Shown: positions 45,687-54,994, counted from the first letter of the stretch. The stretch is DNA of 64,000 nucleotides from Mogibacterium neglectum (GCF_030644205.1 NZ_CP128647.1:186001-250000); one strand, 5' to 3'. Numbers and translations are program-made. The notes: generated by a model not told the origin, from the sequence alone.

Positions 45687-46760
45687 ATGATACAGATTAA
45701 AGACATCGGGAAATTCGAATCAATACCGCAGATTGCTAGCGACATAGTAAATGGTGATGTAAACGCTTTAGAAGAGCATATATCTAAAGGGTGGGATATC
45801 GATGAGGAGATAATGCTCGGCAAGTACACGAGACTTACACCGATTAATCTCGCCCTTGTGATGAACGAGTTCAAGACTGTTAAGTGGCTGGCCACACATG
45901 GAGCGGATTTAAACGATGAAGATAATCCAAGCTTTCTGATCGCGGTTAGATACTGCGGAGAGGAGATCATCAGATATCTGGTTTCTCATGGTGCTGACGT
46001 CAATGTCGTGAACTCCGTGGAAGCAGAGGCGTTTGAACAAGCAATTTTCGGAGATAGACTAGATAACTTAGCTCTGATCGATGAACTTGGTCATACGGTG
46101 AAGAAGTACGGTGGGGCAGCGTTCAGAAATTGCCTTGACAAGAGAAATTACAATATTGTTGAGTTCTTTATAAAAAACGGCGTCGATATAAACTATAATA
46201 AGCCTGATTCTATTTACCCGTTCAAGCCAACGCCACTCTGTGTAGCAGCGAGATACGTTGATCTTGAGATGTGTAAATATCTCGTAGAACACGGTGCAGA
46301 TGTGACTATTACAGAAAAAGATGGCATGAGGCCGTACAGCATCGCTCTTGAGAAGGGTGACGACGAGATGGCGGAGTACTTTAAGGGGCTGGAACCAGCC
46401 GAGTTGCACAGTCTTCATAACAAGCTGGACGAACTGAAAGCGTACAAGCTTCCTAAGGCGATGATTGATTTGCTGCAAAGTGATAATCTGCATTTCGAAC
46501 TTGCAAATTGTGATTTCGGTTACATTGATTTTCTTGAGCTTACCGAAACGATTCCTATGAAGATAGGCAGGCGCAAAGTGCTTAGGATATCTAGGTCAAC
46601 TGGAGATTATGGCGATATATACGTGGTCTGGAATCCTAAGACCAAGAAGGTTGCCGTTTACGATGTTGAACATGAGGATCTGACTGATATATGTGGATTC
46701 AAGGATTTTATAGATGATATGGAAGGTCAGCTGCAGAGAGTTTTGGAAGGAGAACTATAA
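45687..46760 (+). CDS. Ankyrin-repeat protein with a SUKH-like C-terminal part
   Basis: It encodes 357 residues starting after GAGGAGG. Ankyrin repeats cover about residues 20-235; clear helix pairs are TPINLALVMNEFKTVKWLATHGADLN, FLIAVRYCGEEIIRYLVSHGADVN and PLCVAARYVDLEMCKYLVEHGADV (each given without its linker). The last ~90 residues (IDFLELTETIPMKIGRRKV...GDYGDIYVVWNPKTKKVAVYD...GFKDFIDDME) have the order of strands and helix seen at the end of SMI1/KNR4 (SUKH) domains. There is no signal peptide. The SUKH gene follows two bases later. Both families are common among immunity proteins of polymorphic toxins. Confidence 0.82.
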   Translation: MIQIKDIGKFESIPQIASDIVNGDVNALEEHISKGWDIDEEIMLGKYTRLTPINLALVMNEFKTVKWLATHGADLNDEDNPSFLIAVRYCGEEIIRYLVSHGADVNVVNSVEAEAFEQAIFGDRLDNLALIDELGHTVKKYGGAAFRNCLDKRNYNIVEFFIKNGVDINYNKPDSIYPFKPTPLCVAARYVDLEMCKYLVEHGADVTITEKDGMRPYSIALEKGDDEMAEYFKGLEPAELHSLHNKLDELKAYKLPKAMIDLLQSDNLHFELANCDFGYIDFLELTETIPMKIGRRKVLRISRSTGDYGDIYVVWNPKTKKVAVYDVEHEDLTDICGFKDFIDDMEGQLQRVLEGEL

Positions 46761-46762
46761 GG

Positions 46763-47353
46763 ATGAATATAGTTGATAAGTCTAAGGAAATCGTAAAGTA
46801 TGTCTGCGAAAACTTTAAAGAATGGGATTTGGATGACCCAGTCGAAGAAGAGTACATCGATGATTACGAAGATTTGGTAGGGGCGAAGGAGGAAGAAATT
46901 AAAGCATTTGAAGACGCTTTCGATATTGAGCTGCCAAAGGCTTTTAAGGAGCTTTATAGATTTAAGAATGGTAGTGGATATATGTGTGTATTACCATGTG
47001 TAATAGATGAGCGAGACATGCCGTTTTGTCTAATGAGCCTTGATCGGATAACGAGTTGCAAGGGGTATTTTCAGAACAAGGATGCGCTTCTTGCCGACTA
47101 TCCCGATTTCTTCTCAGCTCAAGATATTGAACGCCTTAGTGATAGCAGAATTAAGCCGTATCTGTTCAACAAGAGATGGTTTCCGTTCGCGGAGTATTGT
47201 GATAGCTGTTACCTGATGCTAGACATGAATCCTGGAGATTGTGGAAAAGCTGGACAGATAATTTGCTATATTCACGATCCTGACGAAGTGGTGTACGTAG
47301 CACCGAGCCTTGAGGAACTCGTTTCTGAGGTCTATGATGAGACATGCTCATAG
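46763..47353 (+). CDS. SMI1/KNR4 (SUKH) family protein
   Basis: It encodes 196 acidic residues, translationally coupled to the ankyrin gene (2-base gap, AAGGAG inside the preceding end). The SUKH core is present: EEEIKAFEDAFDIELPKAFKELYRFKNGSGY opens it, FPFAEYCDSCYLMLDM is the conserved middle, and YVAPSLEELVSEVYDE closes it. SUKH proteins often neutralise toxins of contact-dependent or secreted polymorphic systems. No toxin gene is nearby, so this may be an orphan immunity gene. A terminator follows. Confidence 0.87.
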   Translation: MNIVDKSKEIVKYVCENFKEWDLDDPVEEEYIDDYEDLVGAKEEEIKAFEDAFDIELPKAFKELYRFKNGSGYMCVLPCVIDERDMPFCLMSLDRITSCKGYFQNKDALLADYPDFFSAQDIERLSDSRIKPYLFNKRWFPFAEYCDSCYLMLDMNPGDCGKAGQIICYIHDPDEVVYVAPSLEELVSEVYDETCS

Positions 47354-47378
47354 GAGCATAAAATAAATTTGTAATTGC

Positions 47379-47418
47379 AAAAAAAGACAAAGAAAAAACA
47401 ATTTCTTTGTCTTTTTTT
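47379..47418. terminator. Rho-independent terminator
   Basis: AAAAAAAGACAAAGAAA, 6-base loop, TTTCTTTGTCTTTTTTT. A long stem with A-tract and T-tract on either side, possibly bidirectional. Confidence 0.8.
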
Positions 47419-47501
47419 AATGCAATTTGACGGATGAAGCAGTATAATTCATGTACTAAATTTTGTACAATTTTAAGCTATCTTAAAAGCGAGGAGGACT
47501 T

Positions 47502-49217
47502 ATGAAAGCTTCAATTCGTTATGGCAGGAGTGCAGCACTTGTCCTAGCATTCTTGTTGTCATTAATGATGATGATGCCACCTAACATGGCATATGCCACT
47601 ACTAAGTACACTGTAACAGGCGGCGAGACAGCAGCTCAGCTAACGGCTATCATCGACGGAACAACCACAGATGCTGCGGGCAACAAATACGATGTAGTTG
47701 AGTTTCCAGCAGGAACATACAATTACAATATGACTGCACCAATTCACATCAGGAGAGCTGTAACTATCAAGGCGGATGCAGGCGCAAACGTAACACTTGT
47801 TGGTGGAGATTTTAGAGGATATGCTAACTCCAATACAACATTTACTGGAGCAGGCACCTTCCTTCTCAAGAATCCAAATACTTACGGTATCTGGTCTAAC
47901 AACTCATCGGCAAAGTTCAATTTTGATCATACAAACTTTACAATCGATGGCGCTCCAGGATTCGGATTCTACGCTCTGTTAGGTGGAAATACAACAAACA
48001 TCAAGGGCGGAACATTTGTCGTTAAGAACTGTGCAAATACAGGGAACGAGGGTGGAATTGAGGTTGACGGTGCTACCTTCAACGTGTCAGATGGTGCACA
48101 GATGACGATTGAGAATAACGGAAACGGAACCTTTGGTGACTTGTATATGAACGGCAAGATGAATGTAAGTGGTGTGAACACAAAGGTTACAATCAACGAG
48201 ACCAGAGCAACAGCTAGAGGCTACGGAATGGTAATTCCAACCTCTGGACACCTCAATATCAATGGAGCTACTTTTGAAATTAACACCACAACTGCAGGTA
48301 GAGGTCTTAACGCAGGCAATAATACGGCTGATACTGTCAATATAGAGAACGGCGGTAAGCTGATCATCAAGGCTAATGGCGGACTTGCAAATAGCGGTGT
48401 CAGAAGAGCTAAGGTTACGGTGAATGACACAAGCGTTCTCAAAGTAGATGGTTACAAGTATGCTCTAGACGGAAGCGTTCTCGTAACTAAAGGTAAGCCA
48501 CATGTCACTCTTAACGGAACAACAGAGGATAATGGGTCAACACCTGTATTTACAGGAGGAACAAACGGATCAATTATCATGGGCGGATCAGTGCTCGAAG
48601 ACTATAGTGATCACGTTGTAGATGGTGCTCTGACAGCAACAGCTGGAGGAAGTCAGGTAGCTAAACAGCCTGTAAATACAGCTGGCGAGGCGCTTACACG
48701 TTTTGATATCAGAGGGCTATCGAATAAGAGTATAAACATTGCGGCAGATCCAGACAACGCAGCACATCCTGCATACACATATAGCGTGGGTGCAAATCAT
48801 GGCGGAACGGCTTACGTATGGGCTCCTGCAGTAAATGTGAAGTTCTGGGAGACAAAGGAAGCGTTCGATGACAATGATGCTGCTAAGCTCATCAAGACTC
48901 TGACAACTATCCGTGGCAACAATCTAAGGCTAGTTGGAGCAACTATGCCTGAAGCACCAGCTGCACCAGCAGGAAAGGTGTTCTCGCACTGGGTAAATGC
49001 AGATACAGGAGAGGTTTTCGATGTGAACACATCTCTCACCAAGAGCGTGACAAACGTATATCCAGTTTATAAGGTGCCAACAGTTAAGAAGGTAGTTAAG
49101 GTTCACAAGAAGAGCCCTAAGACAGGCGATACAGAGAACATTCCATTCTATGCAGGTATACTTGCTGGAACAATCGTTGCTCTAGGTGTTACGCTGAAGC
49201 TTAAGCGCAGGGCGTAG
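47502..49217 (+). CDS. Cell-wall-anchored beta-helix surface protein with SPKTGD signal
   Basis: It encodes 571 residues starting after GCGAGGAGG. The signal peptide ends near residue 32 (AYA-TT). About 50-360 is rich in G, N, T with evenly spaced short strands (FTGAGTFLLKN, FNFDHTNFTIDG, TTNIKGGTFVVKN, HLNINGATFEIN, VNIENGGKLIIKA), as in right-handed parallel beta-helix adhesins or pectate-lyase folds. No catalytic lyase residues are evident. A FxxW-type module follows (GKVFSHWVNADTGEVFD). The end is KKSPKTGD (538-543 for SPKTGD), a hydrophobic helix and KLKRRA. It is likely a surface adhesin or glycan-binding protein. Confidence 0.82.
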   Translation: MKASIRYGRSAALVLAFLLSLMMMMPPNMAYATTKYTVTGGETAAQLTAIIDGTTTDAAGNKYDVVEFPAGTYNYNMTAPIHIRRAVTIKADAGANVTLVGGDFRGYANSNTTFTGAGTFLLKNPNTYGIWSNNSSAKFNFDHTNFTIDGAPGFGFYALLGGNTTNIKGGTFVVKNCANTGNEGGIEVDGATFNVSDGAQMTIENNGNGTFGDLYMNGKMNVSGVNTKVTINETRATARGYGMVIPTSGHLNINGATFEINTTTAGRGLNAGNNTADTVNIENGGKLIIKANGGLANSGVRRAKVTVNDTSVLKVDGYKYALDGSVLVTKGKPHVTLNGTTEDNGSTPVFTGGTNGSIIMGGSVLEDYSDHVVDGALTATAGGSQVAKQPVNTAGEALTRFDIRGLSNKSINIAADPDNAAHPAYTYSVGANHGGTAYVWAPAVNVKFWETKEAFDDNDAAKLIKTLTTIRGNNLRLVGATMPEAPAAPAGKVFSHWVNADTGEVFDVNTSLTKSVTNVYPVYKVPTVKKVVKVHKKSPKTGDTENIPFYAGILAGTIVALGVTLKLKRRA

Positions 49218-49252
49218 CTTACAGATCTTGGTAAACTGAAGACATGTAAATT

Positions 49253-49286
49253 TAAGGCAAATGCAGATTTTTGCATTTGCCTTTTT
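49253..49286 (+). terminator. Rho-independent terminator
   Basis: AGGCAAATGCA, short loop, TGCATTTGCCT followed by TTTT. Strong. The ~200 bases after it are the AT-rich leader of the vex-like operon, in which no clear promoter or Pep27-like peptide gene was found. Confidence 0.88.
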
Positions 49287-49486
49287 CGTATTTATCCTTA
49301 TGCCTAAAAGTTATGTGGTTTGATAATTCGCTGCGGTTAAAACATAAATATAGTTGATTCGTATTGAATTTGTAATGGAAATAAAAATATCAATCCATTT
49401 CATAAACATTTCATATATCTTCAGTAATATTTGACCTGTTAGGACAAATGCTCAATGAGGAAATCTAGAAGGAGGATGAATGTAAA

Positions 49487-50770
49487 GTGATAAAAAATGC
49501 AATAGCCTATGTCACCAGGCGTAGGTACAGGGCACTAATAATCTTCGTGATTTTGACTGTGGTTCTCGCATGTATACATGTGTGTTTAAATATAATTGTA
49601 TCTAGCGACAGTATGGAGCGAACATTATATAAGGCCTCTAATTCATCGTTATCAATAGTCCGAAAGGCTGAGCAAAGCACTTTTGAACTAAACAAATTTG
49701 ATGAATTGAAGCGAATCAAGGAGATTAGTAATATTGTGCCGGAGTACGAAGGTGTAGCTAGCCTTGAAGGGAGTAATGTTGTATCAGGTAAACAGACTGT
49801 AAGACGAGATGACGTATCAGGAGATTTAAGTAACGCAGCTGCTGTAAGGACGACTGGAAGCACAAAGCGAGAATTGCTATTCAGCAGTGGTGTATTTACC
49901 CTGGAAAAAGGTAGACATATCTCATCTAAAGACAAGGGAAAAGTCCTAGTTCATAAAGAGTTTGCAGATCGAAACAAACTTAAATTACATGATAAAGTAA
50001 AACTAAAATTTCTAAAAACAGATGGGAGCACTTCATCAAATGGAGAAACTCAAACCCTCGAAATCGTCGGGATTTTCTCAGGTAAGATGCAGGAACAGCA
50101 TACAGGTTTACCGTCAGATTTAAGTGAGAACACGATGTTCGCTGATTATGAATCCAGTCAAAAAGGATTAGGGTATGAAGGCGGTAATCGAGTGGTTAAC
50201 AAGGTAACTGTTACAGCAAGCAGTCCTGAAAAGCTGGAAACTGTAGAGAAAAAAATAAAGAAACTTGACGTTGATTGGTCGAGCTTTGAAGCGACTAAAA
50301 ATAATGGAGCTTTTCAAGAGGCCGCAAAATCTCTTACCGGTATAAGAAAAATCATGAGAGTCATGACAATGGCAATTCTAGGAGGAGGTACAATTGTACT
50401 TTCGCTTATATTAGTGCTGTGGTTAAGGGAGAGAATTTATGAAATTGGGATTCTTTTGTCTATTGGTGTAAGTAAGGTAGCGATAGTTGGACAGTTTATT
50501 CTGGAACTATTATTTGTATCAATACCGGCTATGATAGCTTCTTATATAATCGGAAAGGTCGCTCTATCGTTCATTGTAGGCGGATTTGTAGGAAGTGATG
50601 AGACGGGTGCTTTGGCGCGAGGGTTAAGTGAAGGGGGCATCAGTAGCGAGCTCATGACATTTGCAATGAGTTATGCATTGCTCATAGTAATAATAATCGT
50701 TTCGGTTGCTATAACATCTGGAGCAATTCTAATACGTAGTCCAAAGGAAATACTATCTAAAATCAGTTAG
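49487..50770 (+). CDS. vex1: ABC transporter permease, Vex1-like
   Basis: It encodes 427 residues from a GTG start 11 bases after AGGAGG. One N-terminal helix (MIKNAIAYVTRRRYR then hydrophobic 17-38) is followed by a ~245-residue outer domain. Three C-terminal helices carry the FtsX pattern (LREREYEIGILLSIG-like LRERIYEIGILLSIG; end SPKEILSKIS). It is the first of five genes in the order of the pneumococcal vex1-vex2-vex3-vncR-vncS locus. It shares its opening and layout with the second permease (51434). The substrate is unknown; peptides are likely. Confidence 0.83.
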   Translation: MIKNAIAYVTRRRYRALIIFVILTVVLACIHVCLNIIVSSDSMERTLYKASNSSLSIVRKAEQSTFELNKFDELKRIKEISNIVPEYEGVASLEGSNVVSGKQTVRRDDVSGDLSNAAAVRTTGSTKRELLFSSGVFTLEKGRHISSKDKGKVLVHKEFADRNKLKLHDKVKLKFLKTDGSTSSNGETQTLEIVGIFSGKMQEQHTGLPSDLSENTMFADYESSQKGLGYEGGNRVVNKVTVTASSPEKLETVEKKIKKLDVDWSSFEATKNNGAFQEAAKSLTGIRKIMRVMTMAILGGGTIVLSLILVLWLRERIYEIGILLSIGVSKVAIVGQFILELLFVSIPAMIASYIIGKVALSFIVGGFVGSDETGALARGLSEGGISSELMTFAMSYALLIVIIIVSVAITSGAILIRSPKEILSKIS

Positions 50771-50778
50771 GAGAAAGC

Positions 50779-51423
50779 ATGAAGATAATTGAAATTAAAA
50801 ATGCATCATACAGCTATATTGGCTCGAGAGACAAGGTGTTGTCATCGATTAATTGCAGCTTTGAAGCTGGCAAATTCTACGCTATAACCGGTAAATCAGG
50901 TGCGGGAAAATCAACGTTCTTATCCCTTTTGGCAGGACTTGATAGGCCTAGCTCGGGAGAGATTTGTTTCAATGGTAAGAGCATAGCATTGCATGGTTAT
51001 AGCAACCATCGTAGGGATAACATCTCTCTTGTGTTCCAAAATTATAACTTAATAGACTATCTAACTCCGCTTGAGAATGTTAGGCTCGTAAACAGAAATG
51101 CTTCTGATGAGCTACTACTGAAGCTAGGATTAAATAGCAGTGAGATTAAGAGAAATGTTATGAAACTATCTGGAGGTCAACAGCAAAGAGTTGCGATAGC
51201 AAGAGCTCTTGCGTCTGAGGCTCCCGTGATACTTGCGGATGAGCCGACTGGAAACCTTGATGATTCTACTGCAAGTGAAATCATAGGTATTCTCAAGACT
51301 TTGGCTCAAGAACGAAACAAGTGTGTAATAGTTGTTACACACAGTAAAGAGGTTGCAAATGCGGCAGATGTAGTGATGGAGCTAAGTGGTAAGAAACTCA
51401 AAGAGACGAGAAAGCAGAGCTAG
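50779..51423 (+). CDS. vex2: ABC transporter ATPase, Vex2-like
   Basis: It encodes 214 residues starting 8 bases after the first permease, with AGGAGAAAGC upstream. Complete motifs: Walker A GKSGAGKST (38-46), Q87, LSGGQ (130-134), Walker B ADEPTGNLD (Glu155) and H-loop His188. It belongs to the MacB/LolD subfamily that powers FtsX-type permeases. In this operon it would serve the two flanking permeases, forming a heterodimeric transporter. Compare the ATPase at 21757, which has lost the His. Confidence 0.9.
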   Translation: MKIIEIKNASYSYIGSRDKVLSSINCSFEAGKFYAITGKSGAGKSTFLSLLAGLDRPSSGEICFNGKSIALHGYSNHRRDNISLVFQNYNLIDYLTPLENVRLVNRNASDELLLKLGLNSSEIKRNVMKLSGGQQQRVAIARALASEAPVILADEPTGNLDDSTASEIIGILKTLAQERNKCVIVVTHSKEVANAADVVMELSGKKLKETRKQS

Positions 51424-51433
51424 GAGGTTGACG

Positions 51434-52810
51434 ATGATTAAAAATGCATTAGCATATGTCACAAGAAAGAGACTGAAATCTCTAATTATACTACTTGTTA
51501 TCATAGCGATGGCAACTCTCAGTATGATTGGTCTATCAATCAAGGATGCCACTAATAGAGCAGCAGCTAAGACTTTTGGAAACATAACTAATAGTTTCAC
51601 TATGGAAATAAACCGCCAAGTTAATTCGGGTACCCCTAGAGGTGGCGGAAATATCCGTAATGAAGATATAAATAAGATCGTTAAATCTGGACATGTAAAA
51701 GACTATGTCAAGCGTATAGGGGCAGTGGCTGATCTTGTAGGCTGTGACATAATTAGAACTGAAGCGACAAATCGCAATGAGGATGAGGATCGAATAGAGA
51801 AGTTTAAGAGCACGGTAATGGTGACGGGAGTTAATGACTCATCCAAAGAGACAAAGTTTGTATCGGGTGCCTTTAGACTTGTAGATGGAAAACATCTGGA
51901 GAAGACTGATAAGAACAAGGTGCTGATTCATAAAGATTTAGCTGAAAAGAATAATCTCAAAGTCGGTGATAAGATTAAGATTAAGTCTAATAAATATGAT
52001 GCCGATAACGAGAAACAGGCTGACGAAACCATAGAAGTTGAAATAAAGGGAATTTTTGATGGTCACAATAAAGGTGGTGCAAGTGCAGCTGTTGAACTGT
52101 ATGAGAACAATATAATCAGTGATATAGACACGGCCGCAAAGCTGTATGGAAACACAGAGCAATCGGCGGTGTACCAAGACGCAACCTTCTTTGTAAAAGG
52201 AGATAAAAACCTCGATAAGGTCATTAAGAATATTAAAGGACTTGATGTCGATTGGAATAAATATTCTTTAGTTAAGAGCACTTCGAACTATCCGGCACTA
52301 CAACAGTCGATTTCGGGAATATACTCATCTGCAAACAAATTATTTGTTGGCGGAATTATATTTGCAGGGATAGTAGTTTCACTATTGTTGTTCCTCTGGA
52401 TGAACTCAAGGAAGAAAGAGGTAGCCGTGCTTCTTTCAATCGGCAGAACCAAAAAAGAAATTGCGATACAGTTTGCAGCGGAACTTATATTTGTCGCTAT
52501 TCCAGCCTATATTATATCCTTCTTTGCAGCTGGAGCGCTCGGCAAGGTTATTGGTAATAAGGTTCTCCGTGGTGTAACGGGGGGGATTGCTGATGGTATA
52601 GCCAAGGAATCCGCTTCATCGGGACTCGGAGGTGGAGCAGAAGTTGACGGATTTAACAAGACTCTGACAAGTTTAGATGTTATCATAGATACGAGGGCAT
52701 TCATTTATGTAGTACTCTTTATGACGGTGATACTGGCAATTTCGCTAATCATATCCACATATCGCATCCTTCGCAAGAGACCTAAGGAGTTGCTGATAGA
52801 TGTGAAATAA
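51434..52810 (+). CDS. vex3: ABC transporter permease, Vex3-like
   Basis: The start is ATG 51434 after TAGGAGGTTGACG; an upstream in-frame start at 51386 overlaps vex2 and has no site. The 458-residue product opens MIKNALAYVTRKRLKSLIILL, then TFGNITNSFTMEINRQVNSG, which I recognise as typical of Vex1/Vex3 permeases. A ~280-residue outer domain is followed by three FtsX helices (SRKKEVAVLLSIGRTKKEI; RPKELLIDVK end). It is the second permease of the heterodimer. The response-regulator gene follows after 14 bases. Confidence 0.86.
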   Translation: MIKNALAYVTRKRLKSLIILLVIIAMATLSMIGLSIKDATNRAAAKTFGNITNSFTMEINRQVNSGTPRGGGNIRNEDINKIVKSGHVKDYVKRIGAVADLVGCDIIRTEATNRNEDEDRIEKFKSTVMVTGVNDSSKETKFVSGAFRLVDGKHLEKTDKNKVLIHKDLAEKNNLKVGDKIKIKSNKYDADNEKQADETIEVEIKGIFDGHNKGGASAAVELYENNIISDIDTAAKLYGNTEQSAVYQDATFFVKGDKNLDKVIKNIKGLDVDWNKYSLVKSTSNYPALQQSISGIYSSANKLFVGGIIFAGIVVSLLLFLWMNSRKKEVAVLLSIGRTKKEIAIQFAAELIFVAIPAYIISFFAAGALGKVIGNKVLRGVTGGIADGIAKESASSGLGGGAEVDGFNKTLTSLDVIIDTRAFIYVVLFMTVILAISLIISTYRILRKRPKELLIDVK

Positions 52811-52824
52811 ATACTGGAGGGTCA

Positions 52825-53481
52825 ATGAAGATTCTTATAGTTGAAGACGATAAGAACATCAGGGAGGGAGTCGCAGACTTCCTCTCTGAGTTTGGTTATA
52901 ATACGATTGAAGCACCTGATGGACGAGAGGCTCTCGCAAAATTTGATGAACAAGATATCAGTCTTGTAATTCTCGACATTCAGATGCCATATATTAATGG
53001 TTTAGAAGTTCTAAAGGAGATTAGAAAACGAAGCAAATTACCTGTTCTTATGCTTACGGCATTTAGCGATGAAGAGTATAAAATTGATGCATATACGAGC
53101 TTGGCGGATGGATATTTGGAGAAGCCTTTTTCATTACCGGTATTACGTGCTCGTGTAGATTCGTTGATTGAGCGTCATTATGGTATGCATGAAAAATTTT
53201 GTTATGGCAATGTTGATGTTGATTTTGACAGTTATACGGCTACGCTAGATAATGAGCCAGTAGATATAAACGCTAAAGAGGTTGATATACTAAAATATTT
53301 GGTTGAAAATGAAGGGCGAGCACTGACAAGAGAGCAGATAATAGATAGTGTCTGGAAAGCGACAGAGGAACCGCCGTTCGATCGCGTAATAGATGTGTAT
53401 ATCAAGGAACTTCGTAAGAAGCTTGGACTCGATTGCATAGTGACTATTAGAAATGTAGGATATAAACTGGAGAGAAAATGA
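52825..53481 (+). CDS. vncR: Response regulator, OmpR family, VncR-like
   Basis: It encodes 218 residues. The receiver domain (1-115) has the acidic pair in VEDDK, phospho-acceptor Asp51 (LVILDIQMPY), Thr in LMLTAF and Lys in YLEKPF. A C-terminal winged helix (about 125-218) ends DVYIKELRKKLGLDCIVTIRNVGYKLERK, typical of OmpR/PhoB. It probably controls the upstream transporter genes. Its TGA overlaps the kinase ATG (ATGA), so the two are translated together. Confidence 0.9.
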   Translation: MKILIVEDDKNIREGVADFLSEFGYNTIEAPDGREALAKFDEQDISLVILDIQMPYINGLEVLKEIRKRSKLPVLMLTAFSDEEYKIDAYTSLADGYLEKPFSLPVLRARVDSLIERHYGMHEKFCYGNVDVDFDSYTATLDNEPVDINAKEVDILKYLVENEGRALTREQIIDSVWKATEEPPFDRVIDVYIKELRKKLGLDCIVTIRNVGYKLERK

Positions 53482-54800
53482 GAAACTTGAAGATATTCCC
53501 CAAATTATTTGTCCAAACGTTCGCCATACTTGGGATTTTGATTGTAGTTGTCCATCTCATAGTATTTCTTATGTTCCCTAAAGTGTACCTTGAGAATAGA
53601 AAGAGTAAAATAAATATCAAGGCTAATGAAGTTTCTGCAGCTTTGCAGGGAAAAGATGAACAGTTTGTTGAGCAGTATTTGACCTTCTATTCGAGAAGCA
53701 GTGAAATTAAAGCTTTCATTGATTCAAACAGTGACTCAGGAGAGGTAAAAATCGGTGAGAATGCTGAAAATAGCATTGATAAGTCGAGCGATAACAATTC
53801 TTTAATTATAGAGACTCGTAATATTAAGCTAGCTGATGGCAGTAAATTGTCAGTGAATTTTGTTTCAACTGCTGATATGCGACAAGAGGCCAAGGGTCTA
53901 ATAATAAAGTTTCTTCCTATATCTTTAGCAGTTTCACTAGCGATATCAGTTTTAGTATCACTGATATATGCAAGACTTTTGACAAGAAATGTTCAAGAAA
54001 TAAAAGAAGTTACAACTCGAATGATGGAGCTTGATAGAAACGCTCTTTTGCCTGTCGAATCATCAGACGAGATAGGACAGCTCAAAGCGCAAATTAATGA
54101 CTTGTATGTAGCTTTACTTGAACTGATAGATGATCTTGAGGTCAAGAATGAAGAGATTATAAAGCTTGAGAAGTTAAAATTTGACTTCTTTAGAGGTGCT
54201 TCTCACGAACTAAAAACTCCATTAGCCAGCCTCAAAATTATTCTTGAAAATATGAAATATAACATTGGCAAGTATAAGGATCGTGATAGCTATATTGACA
54301 ACTGCATTGAGATAGTCAATGGGTTGGCACAGAATATATCGCAGATTCTCTCTGTTTCTTCGCTCGATCACCTTAGTGATGACGAGGAAGAAATGGTTAT
54401 AAATGAGATTTTGCAGGAGGTTCTAGATAAGTATGAGCTTATGGCTGCGCAACGAAGTGTCTTAATCAACAACCGTCTCGGTGATGAAAAAATTTACATA
54501 GGTAAGAGTGCTCTTAAGGTGATATTATCCAATGTAGTTGGTAATGCTGTAAAGTATTCGGATACAGGAGGTATCATAGATATCGGTTCAGATAACGGTT
54601 GGATATATATAGATAATACTTACGATGACGCAGAAAATCTCGATTGCGAAAGACTATTTGAAGTGAACTTTGACGTAGGAAAGGATAATAGCAATGGACT
54701 AGGTCTGTATATAGTAAGAAATATTCTGTTAAGTTACGGGATTGAGCACAAGCTAGAACGACGTGAAAAAAGCATAAGATTTACTATTAAAATTACTTAG
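53478..54800 (+). CDS. vncS: Sensor histidine kinase, VncS-like
   Basis: It encodes 440 residues. Membrane helices at about 12-33 and 142-165 flank a ~110-residue outer sensor region, so it is not an intramembrane-sensing BceS type. A HAMP segment (166-220), HisKA with His243 (GASHELKTPLASL) and a HATPase with N-box NVVGNAVKYSD and G-box NSNGLGLYIV follow. All catalytic pieces are present. It would phosphorylate the VncR-like partner in response to an external signal, perhaps the transporter's substrate. A terminator ends the five-gene operon. Confidence 0.9.
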   Translation: MRNLKIFPKLFVQTFAILGILIVVVHLIVFLMFPKVYLENRKSKINIKANEVSAALQGKDEQFVEQYLTFYSRSSEIKAFIDSNSDSGEVKIGENAENSIDKSSDNNSLIIETRNIKLADGSKLSVNFVSTADMRQEAKGLIIKFLPISLAVSLAISVLVSLIYARLLTRNVQEIKEVTTRMMELDRNALLPVESSDEIGQLKAQINDLYVALLELIDDLEVKNEEIIKLEKLKFDFFRGASHELKTPLASLKIILENMKYNIGKYKDRDSYIDNCIEIVNGLAQNISQILSVSSLDHLSDDEEEMVINEILQEVLDKYELMAAQRSVLINNRLGDEKIYIGKSALKVILSNVVGNAVKYSDTGGIIDIGSDNGWIYIDNTYDDAENLDCERLFEVNFDVGKDNSNGLGLYIVRNILLSYGIEHKLERREKSIRFTIKIT

Positions 54801-54835
54801 TAAAGATGAAATAAATATATTTAAATAGTTTACAG

Positions 54836-54876
54836 AAAAAAGTCAATCGTCACGATGGTGATTGACTCCTTTTTTC
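54836..54876 (+). terminator. Rho-independent terminator of the vex/vnc-like operon
   Basis: AGTCAATC (54841-54848) pairs with GATTGACT (54860-54867), and CCTTTTTT follows. An A-tract precedes it. Confidence 0.82.
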
Positions 54877-54911
54877 GTTTGAATTACATCAAAACCACAT
54901 CTTCGCTATTA

Positions 54912-54940
54912 TTGATAAAAACCTCTCAAAATAGTATAAT
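54912..54940 (+). promoter_or_regulatory. cdaA promoter
   Basis: TTGATA (54912-54917), 17 bases, TATAAT (54935-54940). Near consensus, 55 bases before ATG 54995. Confidence 0.75.
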
Positions 54941-54994
54941 AATATAACTTATGCCATGTAAAATGGACGATTTTAAGAGGGATGGGATGCCGAT

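Noticed and set aside
49340-49486. Pep27-like peptide gene before vex1
   Set aside because: Only very short frames occur and none has a ribosome site; no similarity to Pep27 was seen.
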